From: an uncultured Roseburia sp.
GTDB taxonomy: Bacteria; Bacillota; Clostridia; Lachnospirales; Lachnospiraceae
NCBI GenBank assembly: GCA_934317215.1
Contig: CAKREH010000005.1
Coordinates: 66,336-130,335 of the forward strand
Length of the DNA: 64,000 bases
Direction: 5' to 3'
This document shows positions 26,628-34,561 of the stretch, in pieces (the stretch's first letter is position 1; the number at the start of each line of letters is the position of its first letter). The position numbers and the translations under genes were made by a program. Below the pieces are notes generated by a model, which was given only the letters and a program-made list of their open reading frames with translations, was not told the DNA's origin and ran no database searches.

Positions 26628-27548
26628 ATGCGTCATTTAATGAGCCCATTGGACTTCTCCGTCGATGAATTAGACAAGCTTTTAGACCTTGCCAATGATA
26701 TCGAGAAGTACCCGAACAAATATGCACACGCATGTGAAGGCAAAAAATTAGCCACCTGTTTTTATGAACCAAGTACACGAACCCGGTTAAGTTTTGAAGC
26801 TGCCATGTTAAATCTCGGCGGTTCTGTTTTAGGTTTCGCCAGTGCTGATTCAAGTTCCGCATCCAAAGGCGAAAGTGTTTCCGATACAATCCGAGTTATC
26901 TCCTGTTACGCAGACATCTGCGCAATGCGTCATCCAAAAGAAGGTGCACCTCTCGTAGCTTCCCAGAAATCACGAATTCCAGTTATCAATGCCGGCGACG
27001 GCGGTCATCAGCATCCAACCCAGACATTAGCCGATTTACTTACCATCCGTTCCTTAAAAGGACGTCTTGACAATATGACGATCGGACTCTGCGGTGATTT
27101 AAAATTTGGCCGTACCGTTCATTCCCTCATCAGTGCCCTGATCCGTTATCCAGGCATTAAATTTGTACTGATCTCACCGGAAGAACTGCGTATTCCAAGC
27201 TATATCCGCGAAGATGTCCTGCGTGCCAACAACGTTCCTTTTACTGAGGTTGAGCGTTTAGAGGATGCCATCCCGCAGCTTGATGTCCTCTACATGACCA
27301 GAGTCCAGAAGGAACGTTTCTTCAACGAGGAAGATTATGTCCGCTTAAAAGATTTCTATATCTTAACCAAAGCAAAAATGGAGCTTGCTCCAGAAGACAT
27401 GATCGTATTACATCCGCTGCCACGTGTCAACGAAATTTCCGTAGAAGTAGATGACGATCCAAGAGCCGTTTATTTCAAACAGGCACAGTATGCTGTCTAT
27501 GTGCGCATGGCGCTGATCTTAACGCTGCTTGAAATTAAGGTTGAATAA
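26628..27548 (+). CDS. pyrB: Aspartate carbamoyltransferase, catalytic subunit
   Basis: A full 306-residue ATCase catalytic chain, which joins carbamoyl phosphate and aspartate in pyrimidine synthesis. The carbamoyl-phosphate site is STRTR in FYEPSTRTRLSFE (about 46-58); HPTQTLADL, GDLKFGRTVHSL and LHPLPRVNEI are all intact. A strong AAAGGAGG site precedes the ATG. It is followed after 11 bases by pyrI, so the enzyme is the allosteric c6r6 type as in enterobacteria, not the unregulated Bacillus type. Confidence 0.98.
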   Translation: MRHLMSPLDFSVDELDKLLDLANDIEKYPNKYAHACEGKKLATCFYEPSTRTRLSFEAAMLNLGGSVLGFASADSSSASKGESVSDTIRVISCYADICAMRHPKEGAPLVASQKSRIPVINAGDGGHQHPTQTLADLLTIRSLKGRLDNMTIGLCGDLKFGRTVHSLISALIRYPGIKFVLISPEELRIPSYIREDVLRANNVPFTEVERLEDAIPQLDVLYMTRVQKERFFNEEDYVRLKDFYILTKAKMELAPEDMIVLHPLPRVNEISVEVDDDPRAVYFKQAQYAVYVRMALILTLLEIKVE

Positions 27549-27559
27549 GGAGGAGAACA

Positions 27560-27997
27560 ATGTTAAATATCAGTGGAATCCATGAGGGATTTGTCCTTGA
27601 TCATATTCAGGCTGGCATGAGCCTGCAGATTTATCATGATTTGAAGTTAGACCAGCTCGACTGCCCGGTTGCCATCATTAAAAATGCAAAGAGCAGTAAA
27701 ATGGGAAAAAAAGATATCTTAAAGGTAGAATGTCCGATCGATGCACTCGACTTTGATATTTTAGGTTTCATTGACCATAATATTACTGTCAATGTGATCC
27801 AGAATGATAAGATCGTCTCCAAAAAAGAACTTTTTCTTCCAAAACAGGTCAAAAACGTGATCAAATGTAAAAATCCACGCTGCATCACTTCAATCGAACA
27901 GGAATTAGATCAGATTTTTATTCTGACCGACCCGGAAAAAGAAGTATACCGCTGCAAATACTGTGAGGAGAAATATACAAATCCAAACCGCCGTTAA
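27560..27997 (+). CDS. pyrI: Aspartate carbamoyltransferase, regulatory subunit
   Basis: A 145-residue regulatory chain. The N-terminal allosteric domain binds CTP/ATP; the C-terminal zinc domain has the four ligands Cys103, Cys108, Cys132 and Cys135 (CKNPRC and CKYC), which hold the contact with PyrB. AGGAGG lies seven bases before the ATG. A strong terminator follows at once, so pyrBI is a two-gene operon, separate from any other pyr genes. Confidence 0.97.
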   Translation: MLNISGIHEGFVLDHIQAGMSLQIYHDLKLDQLDCPVAIIKNAKSSKMGKKDILKVECPIDALDFDILGFIDHNITVNVIQNDKIVSKKELFLPKQVKNVIKCKNPRCITSIEQELDQIFILTDPEKEVYRCKYCEEKYTNPNRR

Positions 27998-28015
27998 CAA
28001 TAAAATACTGAAATA

Positions 28016-28053
28016 AAAAATACTGCCGGATCCATCAATCCGGCAGTATTTTT
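28016..28053. terminator. Bidirectional terminator between pyrI and the DnaJ operon
   Basis: A perfect 13-bp stem (AATACTGCCGGAT / ATCCGGCAGTATT) with a 6-base loop, flanked by A tract on the left and T tract on the right, so it works for the converging transcripts on both strands. Confidence 0.93.
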
Positions 28054-28099
28054 CGTTCCAGTATTTTATGTTTTTCCGTGGCAAGACTTTAGCCCGCTT

Positions 28100-28732
28100 C
28101 TAAAACGGCCTTAAACAACAGCAGTTACAGAGCATATTTAAAAACAGCATGCTAAGACACCAGCTCCCCGCACTCGAATAAGGTCTGTCATAGCTGCTTC
28201 CCATATTCGTATACCATGTTCCGCCATACTCTAAATGCTGCAGGAACTGCCGGTATTCAAAATTGCTTGGTTCCATCTCCACTGCACGCGCGGCATGCTC
28301 TTTTGCGATGATATTATTTCCTGCCCCCTGATTTGCCATGGCACTGTAATAATACCAGCGTGCACTTCTCTCAGAGAAAGGAATTCCGTTTAAAACATTA
28401 AGTGCCTCTGCATAACAGCGGTTTGCTATGTAATTTGCAGCAGCCTGCAGCTTCGGATTTTCAGTACTCTGATTATAATGGTAACTCTGTCCGCCCCCAT
28501 ATCCGTAACTGTTTCCTGAATTATATCCATAGCCGCTTCCCTGCTGCTTTTCTTTCATAATCTGGTCATACGCCTGCTGTACTTCTTTGAACTTTTCCTC
28601 TGCCTGTGCCTTGTTCGGATTATTGACATTGGCATCCGGATGATACTTGCGGCTTAGGGAACGATATGCTTTTTTTATTTCTTCATCGGAGGCACTTCGT
28701 GACACACCAAGTACCTGATATGGATCCATCAT
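28100..28732 (-). CDS. DnaJ-domain protein with TPR-like middle and Cys-rich end
   Basis: A 210-residue protein. A J domain (about 3-65) with intact HPD (KYHPDANV) would stimulate a DnaK-type Hsp70. Next comes a Gly/Tyr/Ser-rich linker (about 66-92), a helical region resembling tetratricopeptide repeats (about 93-165) and a hydrophobic cysteine-rich end (LCNCCCLRPF) that may touch the membrane. There are no zinc-finger repeats, so it is not DnaJ itself. It is last of three genes with DUF5685 and a zinc-ribbon membrane protein. Partner unknown. Confidence 0.85.
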   Translation of the reverse strand: MMDPYQVLGVSRSASDEEIKKAYRSLSRKYHPDANVNNPNKAQAEEKFKEVQQAYDQIMKEKQQGSGYGYNSGNSYGYGGGQSYHYNQSTENPKLQAAANYIANRCYAEALNVLNGIPFSERSARWYYYSAMANQGAGNNIIAKEHAARAVEMEPSNFEYRQFLQHLEYGGTWYTNMGSSYDRPYSSAGSWCLSMLFLNMLCNCCCLRPF

Positions 28733-28742
28733 AAATCAAACC

Positions 28743-29609
28743 TCATTGTTTATGCTCTTTTTTCTTTGCTTTTTCCTCAATCCTGCGTTTTTTGATCTGC
28801 AGATATTCATATTTTGACCACACACCCGAATACAGGATATTGCGCAGAATATCCGCATGTAAAAGAATCGGCAGACGCTCAAATGATTTTGCACACTCTG
28901 ACATCATACTTGTCAAAAGCAGCCGGCACCAGGTATCAAGATCCTGTGCCTGTTCTTCCCGAACAAATACGAGCGGATTATAGCAGTTTTTCTTCTTATC
29001 CCTGTCATAATCCTCGTACGCATCCATCAGGTAGATAAACTTTCCCATGTAAAATCCCATCGTACGGAGTTCCTCTGCCCATTCGTCTTCCTTCCAGCAA
29101 AACACCTCCGCAATCATCTCTCCGGTCAGACCGGCAACGAGATCAAGATTTGTCTCCTGGTGTTTCTCAACATCCCCGGTCTTTTTCATATATTCCTCAA
29201 TGGCACCTGCCTGTCTCGGATATTTTGACATGATACGAGTATAATCCTTATCCAGCATTTTTGCAAATGCCTTCTTGGTATACGACCTGTCATCATTCCA
29301 GTCGTCAATCAGATTGTGGTACGCTAAGATCAGATTCATATCCGCCGCATATTTTGTAGCGTCATTGATCCATGCAATACGCTTCTGCGCCGGATGCAGC
29401 GCACATGTAAACTTCGTTTTTTCATTCGGAAGTTCATACAAACCGGTCAGCAGAACGATCAGAAACGTCATATCATATGCAAGCATCATCTGTCCCTTGG
29501 TTCCACAATTTGATTTCAGTTGTCTGCAAAGTCCACAATAATATGCCTGATACGCTTTTTTGCCTTCTTCCGTCAGCTCTTTTTGATTGATATTGATATA
29601 ACCAAACAC
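28743..29609 (-). CDS. DUF5685-family protein
   Basis: A 288-residue, mainly helical soluble protein beginning MFGYININ and carrying YYCGLCRQL near residue 24, the pattern of DUF5685. Histidines and acidic residues in helices (YHNLIDDWNDD) resemble all-helical prenyl-synthase-like folds, but no function is established. It begins with GTG, nine bases after GGAG. The gap to the next gene, dnaJ-like, is 10 bases. The C-terminus is strongly basic. Confidence 0.8.
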   Translation of the reverse strand: MFGYININQKELTEEGKKAYQAYYCGLCRQLKSNCGTKGQMMLAYDMTFLIVLLTGLYELPNEKTKFTCALHPAQKRIAWINDATKYAADMNLILAYHNLIDDWNDDRSYTKKAFAKMLDKDYTRIMSKYPRQAGAIEEYMKKTGDVEKHQETNLDLVAGLTGEMIAEVFCWKEDEWAEELRTMGFYMGKFIYLMDAYEDYDRDKKKNCYNPLVFVREEQAQDLDTWCRLLLTSMMSECAKSFERLPILLHADILRNILYSGVWSKYEYLQIKKRRIEEKAKKKEHKQ

Positions 29610-29626
29610 AAGGCAGTTCTCCTTTG

Positions 29627-30034
29627 TCAGCTTTTTTTAATAAATTCTGTTTTACATTTTGGACAGGTGATACAGATTTTTCCTCTTCCTTTCGGTACCC
29701 TGACTGTCTGCTTACACTGCGGACATTTAAAGAAACGGTAAGTGCCGCGCTGTGCCCAGCGTTTTTTCAGGTTATTTTTCTTTACCACTGCCCGGTATTT
29801 TGCATTTAAATATCTCTGGTTCTCTTCGTAACGCTTTGACACATTCCGTGAGAGTATTCTGAAATAGGAATAAATTAACAATGCAAGACCAAGCCAGTAT
29901 AAAATATTTACCCGGAAAAACGCAGATAAAAATGTGGATAAAAGCAGCAGAACCATCGATACGATAATCTGTGCCCGTGAAAGTTCATCCACTCCGTATC
30001 TGCCAATCATAAACTGTCGTAATTTTTCTTTCAT
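29627..30034 (-). CDS. Small membrane protein with C-terminal zinc ribbon
   Basis: A 135-residue protein with two membrane segments (about 22-40 and 44-60) and a basic linker. The C-terminal zinc ribbon has CPQC and CPKC pairs (FKCPQCKQTVRVP, ITCPKCKTEF). It is the first gene of the three-gene unit with DUF5685 and the DnaJ-like protein. It may anchor a complex at the membrane; no function is known. Confidence 0.75.
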   Translation of the reverse strand: MKEKLRQFMIGRYGVDELSRAQIIVSMVLLLLSTFLSAFFRVNILYWLGLALLIYSYFRILSRNVSKRYEENQRYLNAKYRAVVKKNNLKKRWAQRGTYRFFKCPQCKQTVRVPKGRGKICITCPKCKTEFIKKS

Positions 30035-30138
30035 CTATGACATTCCTTTCCATCCAGATGCAGCTGCGTGTAATTTCATACAATCGTGTATCACTGTATG
30101 TATTTCCCTGCAGATTGCATTTTTTTATTTATGTACGG

Positions 30139-30168
30139 AAAAACGGCACCCTTCTGGCACCGTTTTTT
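30139..30168 (-). terminator. Terminator downstream of rnpB
   Basis: On the minus strand AAAACGGTGCC pairs with GGTGCCGTTTT (two G-U pairs in RNA) around a 5-base loop, ending in a run of T. It lies about 145 bases after the RNase P RNA and before the zinc-ribbon gene. Confidence 0.75.
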
Positions 30169-30312
30169 GTCCATGACGCTATGGTAAACCCAATACTCAC
30201 AAACGTCAATATTCCTATCGTCTTTTAAGAAACATTTTAGATTTTGGTTATATTTCCATATATTGATATATTTTTATCTATTAATATTTTTATATCTATT
30301 GATATCTGATTT

Positions 30313-30666
30313 AAGCAGGACGATAAGCCGGGTTATGTCTAAACTGCAGCAAGCCGCAGTCGGAATGATCATCTATCTAGGACGACTGTTACCAGCCGCC
30401 TCAAGCAACCTACCTAAAGCTGGCGGGCCACGTCAACGCTTTTGTTCGGTCTTGCTTCGGATGGGGTTTACATATGCCCTCTCTGTTACCAGAGAGGCGG
30501 TAGTCTCTTACACTGCCCTTCCAACCTTACCCGGTACACGCCGGGCGGTATATTTCTGTTGCACTATCCTTAGAGTCGCCTCTACCGGACGTTATCCGGC
30601 ATCCTGCCCTGTGAAGCCCGGACTTTCCTCACCCCGATAAACGGGCCGCGATCATTTGTCCTACTT
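30313..30666 (-). ncRNA. rnpB: RNase P RNA component
   Basis: Read on the minus strand, the sequence shows the conserved RNase P blocks in order: GAGGAAAGTCCGGGC, CAGGGCAGGATGCCGG, GGTAAGGTTGGAAGGGCAG (P-helix core), AGATAGATGATCATTC and the 3' CCCGGCTTATCG. The ends are set by helix P1, where AAGTAGGAC at the 5' end pairs with GTCCTGCTT at the 3' end. Its length of about 354 and layout fit the ancestral type A, as in most Clostridia. It is the catalytic subunit that matures tRNA 5' ends. Confidence 0.96.
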
Positions 30667-30716
30667 AAATCCATCATCTGTCTTCCGGCACATCCTGCCG
30701 GCATGACACCCGATTA

Positions 30717-30745
30717 ACTATACACTTTTTTTCTTATTTGTGCAA
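30717..30745 (-). promoter_or_regulatory. Promoter of rnpB
   Basis: On the minus strand TTGCAC (30745-30740), 17 bases and TATAGT (30722-30717). Transcription would start near 30710, giving a 5' extension of about 44 bases with a CCGGCA/TGCCGG hairpin before the mature RNA. Confidence 0.65.
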
Positions 30746-30798
30746 GCCTGATTTTCTTATTTTCTCTGATACATGCAGATACAAGATTTTTCCATGTT

Positions 30799-32484
30799 TT
30801 ATACATTAAAACACGAGCCCCCGATAAATTCGCGGATGATGGAATTCTGTCCGATTCCATCCGGGGACATCGGAAGAAAATAATCCAGGAATTTTAAGAG
30901 ACGCTTTGCCTCAAGGTATTCCGGGGAGTCCTTATTGATTGCAAAAAGAAGCGGTTCGGCATATATTTTTAATACTGCCAGCTCATAGATCAATGCGGAA
31001 TTAAACATCACATCCGCCCCTTCCTGGAACGGGAAAATATTCTTTTCTTCCCCACGGCGTACAGAATCCCACATGGCGATCGTCTCTTTTGCTGATGTTC
31101 CTCTGGTTCTTGCATCGCGCACAATACGGCGGATCATCCTTCCATCTGTGGTCGGCAGATAGTTGTGCTCGTCGATATTCAGCTGTGTCAATGCGCTGAT
31201 ATAGATCTTAAATTTGCTCTCTACCGGAAGGGAATAGGACAATTTATCATTCAGTCCGTGGATTCCCTCAATGACCAGCACATCATCTTTTCCTAACTGC
31301 ATAATCTTATCTTTATATTCTCTTTTTCCGGTCTTAAAATTAAAGATCGGCAGATTGACTGCTTTTCCTGCCAGAAGTTCATTCATGTCATGGTTGAAAA
31401 GCTCTACATCCAGTGATTCCAGACATTCAAAGTCAAGTTCACCATTTTCATCACGCGGACATTTGTCACGGTCAACATAATAATCATCGAGCGGGAACGG
31501 ATGTGGTTTTAATCCCTTTGCGGCAAGCTGTATGGAAAGCCGGTGTGAAAAAGTTGTTTTTCCGGATGAAGATGGTCCGGCGATCATAATAAACTTCTTT
31601 CCATCTTCCTTAACGATCATTTCCGCAAGTGCACCGATGCGCTCTTCAAACAATGCTTCCTGCGTCAGGATCATTTCCTGCGTTTTTCCTGCTGCAATGG
31701 CATCATTGAGCGCACCGATCGTATCGATCTGCTGCAGTTTTCCCCAGTCTCTTGAACGTTTTAATGTAGAAAACAATTTATCTGACGGCACAAACTCTGA
31801 AACTTTTTTTGCATCTTTTCCAGGAAACAAAAGTACAAAACCATCCTGATATGCTGTCACATCGTAATATCTTAAATATCCCGTCGACGGCACCATAAAA
31901 CCGTAAAAATAATCCTTATAGTGATCCAGCTCGTAAATATTTACTCTGGAACTGCGGCGGTAACAAAACAGTTTTTCTTTGTCTTTCATCCCAAGTTCAT
32001 GGAATAAAGCTACTGCCTCATCCGTATTCATACTGTATTTTTCAATTGGCAGATCCGCCATCACAAGACGGTACATTTCTTTTTTCAATGCTCCGATCAT
32101 TGTCCCGGTGATCTCACAGCTTTCCCCGTCTTTCCTCAGTTCACAGTAATATCCCTGACCGATGGCATATCTGACATGCACACCAACATGCTCTTTCCCC
32201 CACAGATTATAAACTGCTTTTTGCATCAGCAGCGTAACACTTCTGCGGTATGCACGCTTTCCTGTCTTGTCGGACGTTGTAAGAAAAGACAATTCGCCGT
32301 CTTTTTTTATGGTCTTTTTTAATTCGCGCAGCCTGTTATTATACAGTGCAAGCACGATATCATCCTCATACTGATTCTGATATTCCTGCGCGATATTTAA
32401 AAAACTGATTCCTGTCGGATACGTTTTTTCTTTCTCCCCAATTTTTACAACGATCTGTTCTTCTCCCATATACAAGTTCTCCAT
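30799..32484 (-). CDS. Nucleoside (uridine-like) kinase with TGS and tRNA-synthetase-like N-terminus
   Basis: A 561-residue protein of a clostridial type. The first 65 residues resemble a TGS domain and the next part (about 70-210) the second additional domain of threonyl/alanyl-tRNA synthetases. The C-terminal half is a phosphoribulokinase/uridine kinase fold with P-loop AGPSSSGKTT (near 305), DDYYVDRD and a later EGIHGLN. It probably phosphorylates uridine or another nucleoside in salvage; why it carries synthetase-like domains is unclear. It lies after trmK and before rnpB on the same strand. Confidence 0.88.
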   Translation of the reverse strand: MENLYMGEEQIVVKIGEKEKTYPTGISFLNIAQEYQNQYEDDIVLALYNNRLRELKKTIKKDGELSFLTTSDKTGKRAYRRSVTLLMQKAVYNLWGKEHVGVHVRYAIGQGYYCELRKDGESCEITGTMIGALKKEMYRLVMADLPIEKYSMNTDEAVALFHELGMKDKEKLFCYRRSSRVNIYELDHYKDYFYGFMVPSTGYLRYYDVTAYQDGFVLLFPGKDAKKVSEFVPSDKLFSTLKRSRDWGKLQQIDTIGALNDAIAAGKTQEMILTQEALFEERIGALAEMIVKEDGKKFIMIAGPSSSGKTTFSHRLSIQLAAKGLKPHPFPLDDYYVDRDKCPRDENGELDFECLESLDVELFNHDMNELLAGKAVNLPIFNFKTGKREYKDKIMQLGKDDVLVIEGIHGLNDKLSYSLPVESKFKIYISALTQLNIDEHNYLPTTDGRMIRRIVRDARTRGTSAKETIAMWDSVRRGEEKNIFPFQEGADVMFNSALIYELAVLKIYAEPLLFAINKDSPEYLEAKRLLKFLDYFLPMSPDGIGQNSIIREFIGGSCFNV

Positions 32485-32570
32485 TCTCTTCGCCTGCTGT
32501 CATTTTTCCTGTCCGCCCCTTCCGACAGAAACCGGCTTTTCTACGCAGCCTCGTTTCCATCAATGACAGC

Positions 32571-33329
32571 TCACGTTCTATAATATGCAAGCGCAGCTTC
32601 ATTATAACCAAGCGCTTCCTTTACCTCTTCCACACGCGCGGCTATTTTTTCTGATTCAGGCTGTTTGAAAAGATTATCCAGAATGTTTTCAAACACCTGG
32701 TGTTCTTTCTCCAGATACTGATGCAGTACAGGATTTTTTTCCATAAGCAGATGTCTGCCGTATAAACATTCAACCTTATATCTGCTTTTTGTCTGCTCTT
32801 TACTGTTCTCCGTATTTTTTATTGCCATATCTGCATTTTCTTTTTTCCCTGCCTGATAGTGTACGCGCATCATCGGATAATATTTGCCATCCTCAAATAC
32901 CATGCGCTCTGCTTCCGTCACATATCCATTTTCGGCAAGATACTCCCTGACACTGCACAGTTCCGATTGTGGCTGCAGGATCAGTTCTCCTGCCGCCTGA
33001 CAGATATCTTTTCCATCTTCTAAAATATGCATCACAAGTCCGCCGCCCATACCGGCAACCAGTATGGAGTCCGCCTCACCCTTTTCCAGTGCTGCGACTC
33101 CATCCGAAAGCCTGGTCTGTATGTATGCATCCATACCATATAAATGAATATGTTCCCTTGCGCGTTCCAGTGGTCCCTTATTGATATCCATTGCGATCGC
33201 GCTCTTGATCTTCTTTTGCTCTAACAGATAGATTGGAACATAACCATGATCTGTCCCCACGTCTGCAAGTGCCGCACCTTCACGGATCAGGGAAGCCGCC
33301 GTTTTTAATCTGTCTGATATCTTTACCAT
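32571..33329 (-). CDS. trmK: tRNA (adenine-22-N1)-methyltransferase TrmK
   Basis: A 252-residue class I SAM methyltransferase of the TrmK/YqfN family. The SAM-binding segment is ADVGTDHGYVPIYLL (about 21-35), followed by AMDINKGPLERA and VAGMGGGLVMHIL. It methylates A22 in the D-loop of certain tRNAs. Its ATG lies one base past the rpoD stop codon, using a GGAG inside the last rpoD codons, the standard order rpoD-trmK in Firmicutes. The nif3-like partner gene usually next is absent. Confidence 0.93.
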   Translation of the reverse strand: MVKISDRLKTAASLIREGAALADVGTDHGYVPIYLLEQKKIKSAIAMDINKGPLERAREHIHLYGMDAYIQTRLSDGVAALEKGEADSILVAGMGGGLVMHILEDGKDICQAAGELILQPQSELCSVREYLAENGYVTEAERMVFEDGKYYPMMRVHYQAGKKENADMAIKNTENSKEQTKSRYKVECLYGRHLLMEKNPVLHQYLEKEHQVFENILDNLFKQPESEKIAARVEEVKEALGYNEAALAYYRT

Positions 33330-33330
33330 C

Positions 33331-34524
33331 TTACTCCAGATAATCCTTTAACTTGCGGCTTCTGCTCGGATGACGCAGCTTACGCAGTGCCTTCGCCTCA
33401 ATCTGACGAATACGTTCACGGGTGACATTAAATTCTTTTCCAACTTCTTCAAGTGTTCTTGCGCGTCCATCTTCAAGGCCAAAACGAAGTGTGAGTACTT
33501 TCTGCTCACGCTCTGTCAGTGTACCAAGAACCTCCTCTAACTGCTCTTTTAACAAAGTAAATGCAGCCGCATCTGCCGGAACAGGTACATTGTCATCCTG
33601 GATAAAATCTCCAAGGTGGCTGTCCTCCTCCTCACCGATCGGTGTCTCTAAGGAAACCGGCTCCTGGGAAATCTTTAAAATCTCACGCACACGCTCCACC
33701 GGCATGTTCATCTCTGCTGCAATCTCCTCCGGGGTCGGTTCACGTCCTAACTCCTGCAGTAACTGTCTGCTCACGCGGATCAGCTTGTTGATCGTCTCAA
33801 CCATGTGTACCGGGATACGGATGGTACGTGCCTGGTCAGCGATTGCTCTGGTGATTGCCTGACGGATCCACCATGTCGCATATGTTGAGAATTTATATCC
33901 CTTGCGGTAATCAAACTTCTCGACTGCCTTGATCAGACCAAGATTTCCCTCCTGGATCAGATCAAGGAATAACATGCCGCGTCCCACATAACGTTTTGCA
34001 ATGCTGACTACCAGACGTAAGTTTGCCTCGGCAAGACGTTTTTTTGCCTCCTGGTCACCAAGCTCCATGCGCTTTGCAAGTTCGATCTCCTCCTCTGCGG
34101 AAAGCAGCGGTACTTTACCGATTTCTTTTAAGTACATACGTACCGGATCTTCAATGGATACACCGTCCGGAACGGAAAGGTCAATTTTTTCCACCTCGAT
34201 TTCGTCATCATCATCCACATCAAGCAGAATGTCATCATCCGCATCGTCATCTGTGATCCTTAAAACATCGATATTATTTGCCTCAAGGAAATCAAGGATT
34301 TTCTCAAATTTATCAGAGTCAAGCTGCATATCTGCAAAGAAATCACTGATTTCCTGGTACTCTAACATATTCTTTTTCTTTTTCGCGAGATTTAACAGCT
34401 CTTTTAATTTTTCCTGAAATTTTTCTCTTGCTGCTTCTGCTTCCGCATTATTTGCTGCAGATGCCTCCGCTTTTTTTCCGGAAACCTTCGTATTTTCGTT
34501 GTTTTCTTTCTTTTTTGCTGCCAT
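33331..34524 (-). CDS. rpoD: RNA polymerase primary sigma factor (SigA/RpoD)
   Basis: A 397-residue sigma-70. A charged N-terminus with acidic stretch (about 97-110, DDDADDDILLDVDDDDE) precedes region 1.2. Region 2 carries DLIQEGNLGLIKAVEKFDY and YATWWIRQAI for -10 recognition; region 4 ends with the helix-turn-helix (EVGKEFNVTRERIRQIEA) and RHPSRSRKLKDYLE. It recognises the TTGACA/TATAAT promoters found throughout this window. Operon order dgt-dnaG-rpoD-trmK is classical. GAGGA precedes the ATG. Confidence 0.99.
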   Translation of the reverse strand: MAAKKKENNENTKVSGKKAEASAANNAEAEAAREKFQEKLKELLNLAKKKKNMLEYQEISDFFADMQLDSDKFEKILDFLEANNIDVLRITDDDADDDILLDVDDDDEIEVEKIDLSVPDGVSIEDPVRMYLKEIGKVPLLSAEEEIELAKRMELGDQEAKKRLAEANLRLVVSIAKRYVGRGMLFLDLIQEGNLGLIKAVEKFDYRKGYKFSTYATWWIRQAITRAIADQARTIRIPVHMVETINKLIRVSRQLLQELGREPTPEEIAAEMNMPVERVREILKISQEPVSLETPIGEEEDSHLGDFIQDDNVPVPADAAAFTLLKEQLEEVLGTLTEREQKVLTLRFGLEDGRARTLEEVGKEFNVTRERIRQIEAKALRKLRHPSRSRKLKDYLE

Positions 34525-34561
34525 TTTGTTTCATCCTCTCAGGTTTTCTACTATTTTGTCC

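Noticed and set aside
30263..30640. 125-residue plus-strand open frame
   Set aside because: It is antisense to the RNase P RNA, whose conserved blocks are clear.
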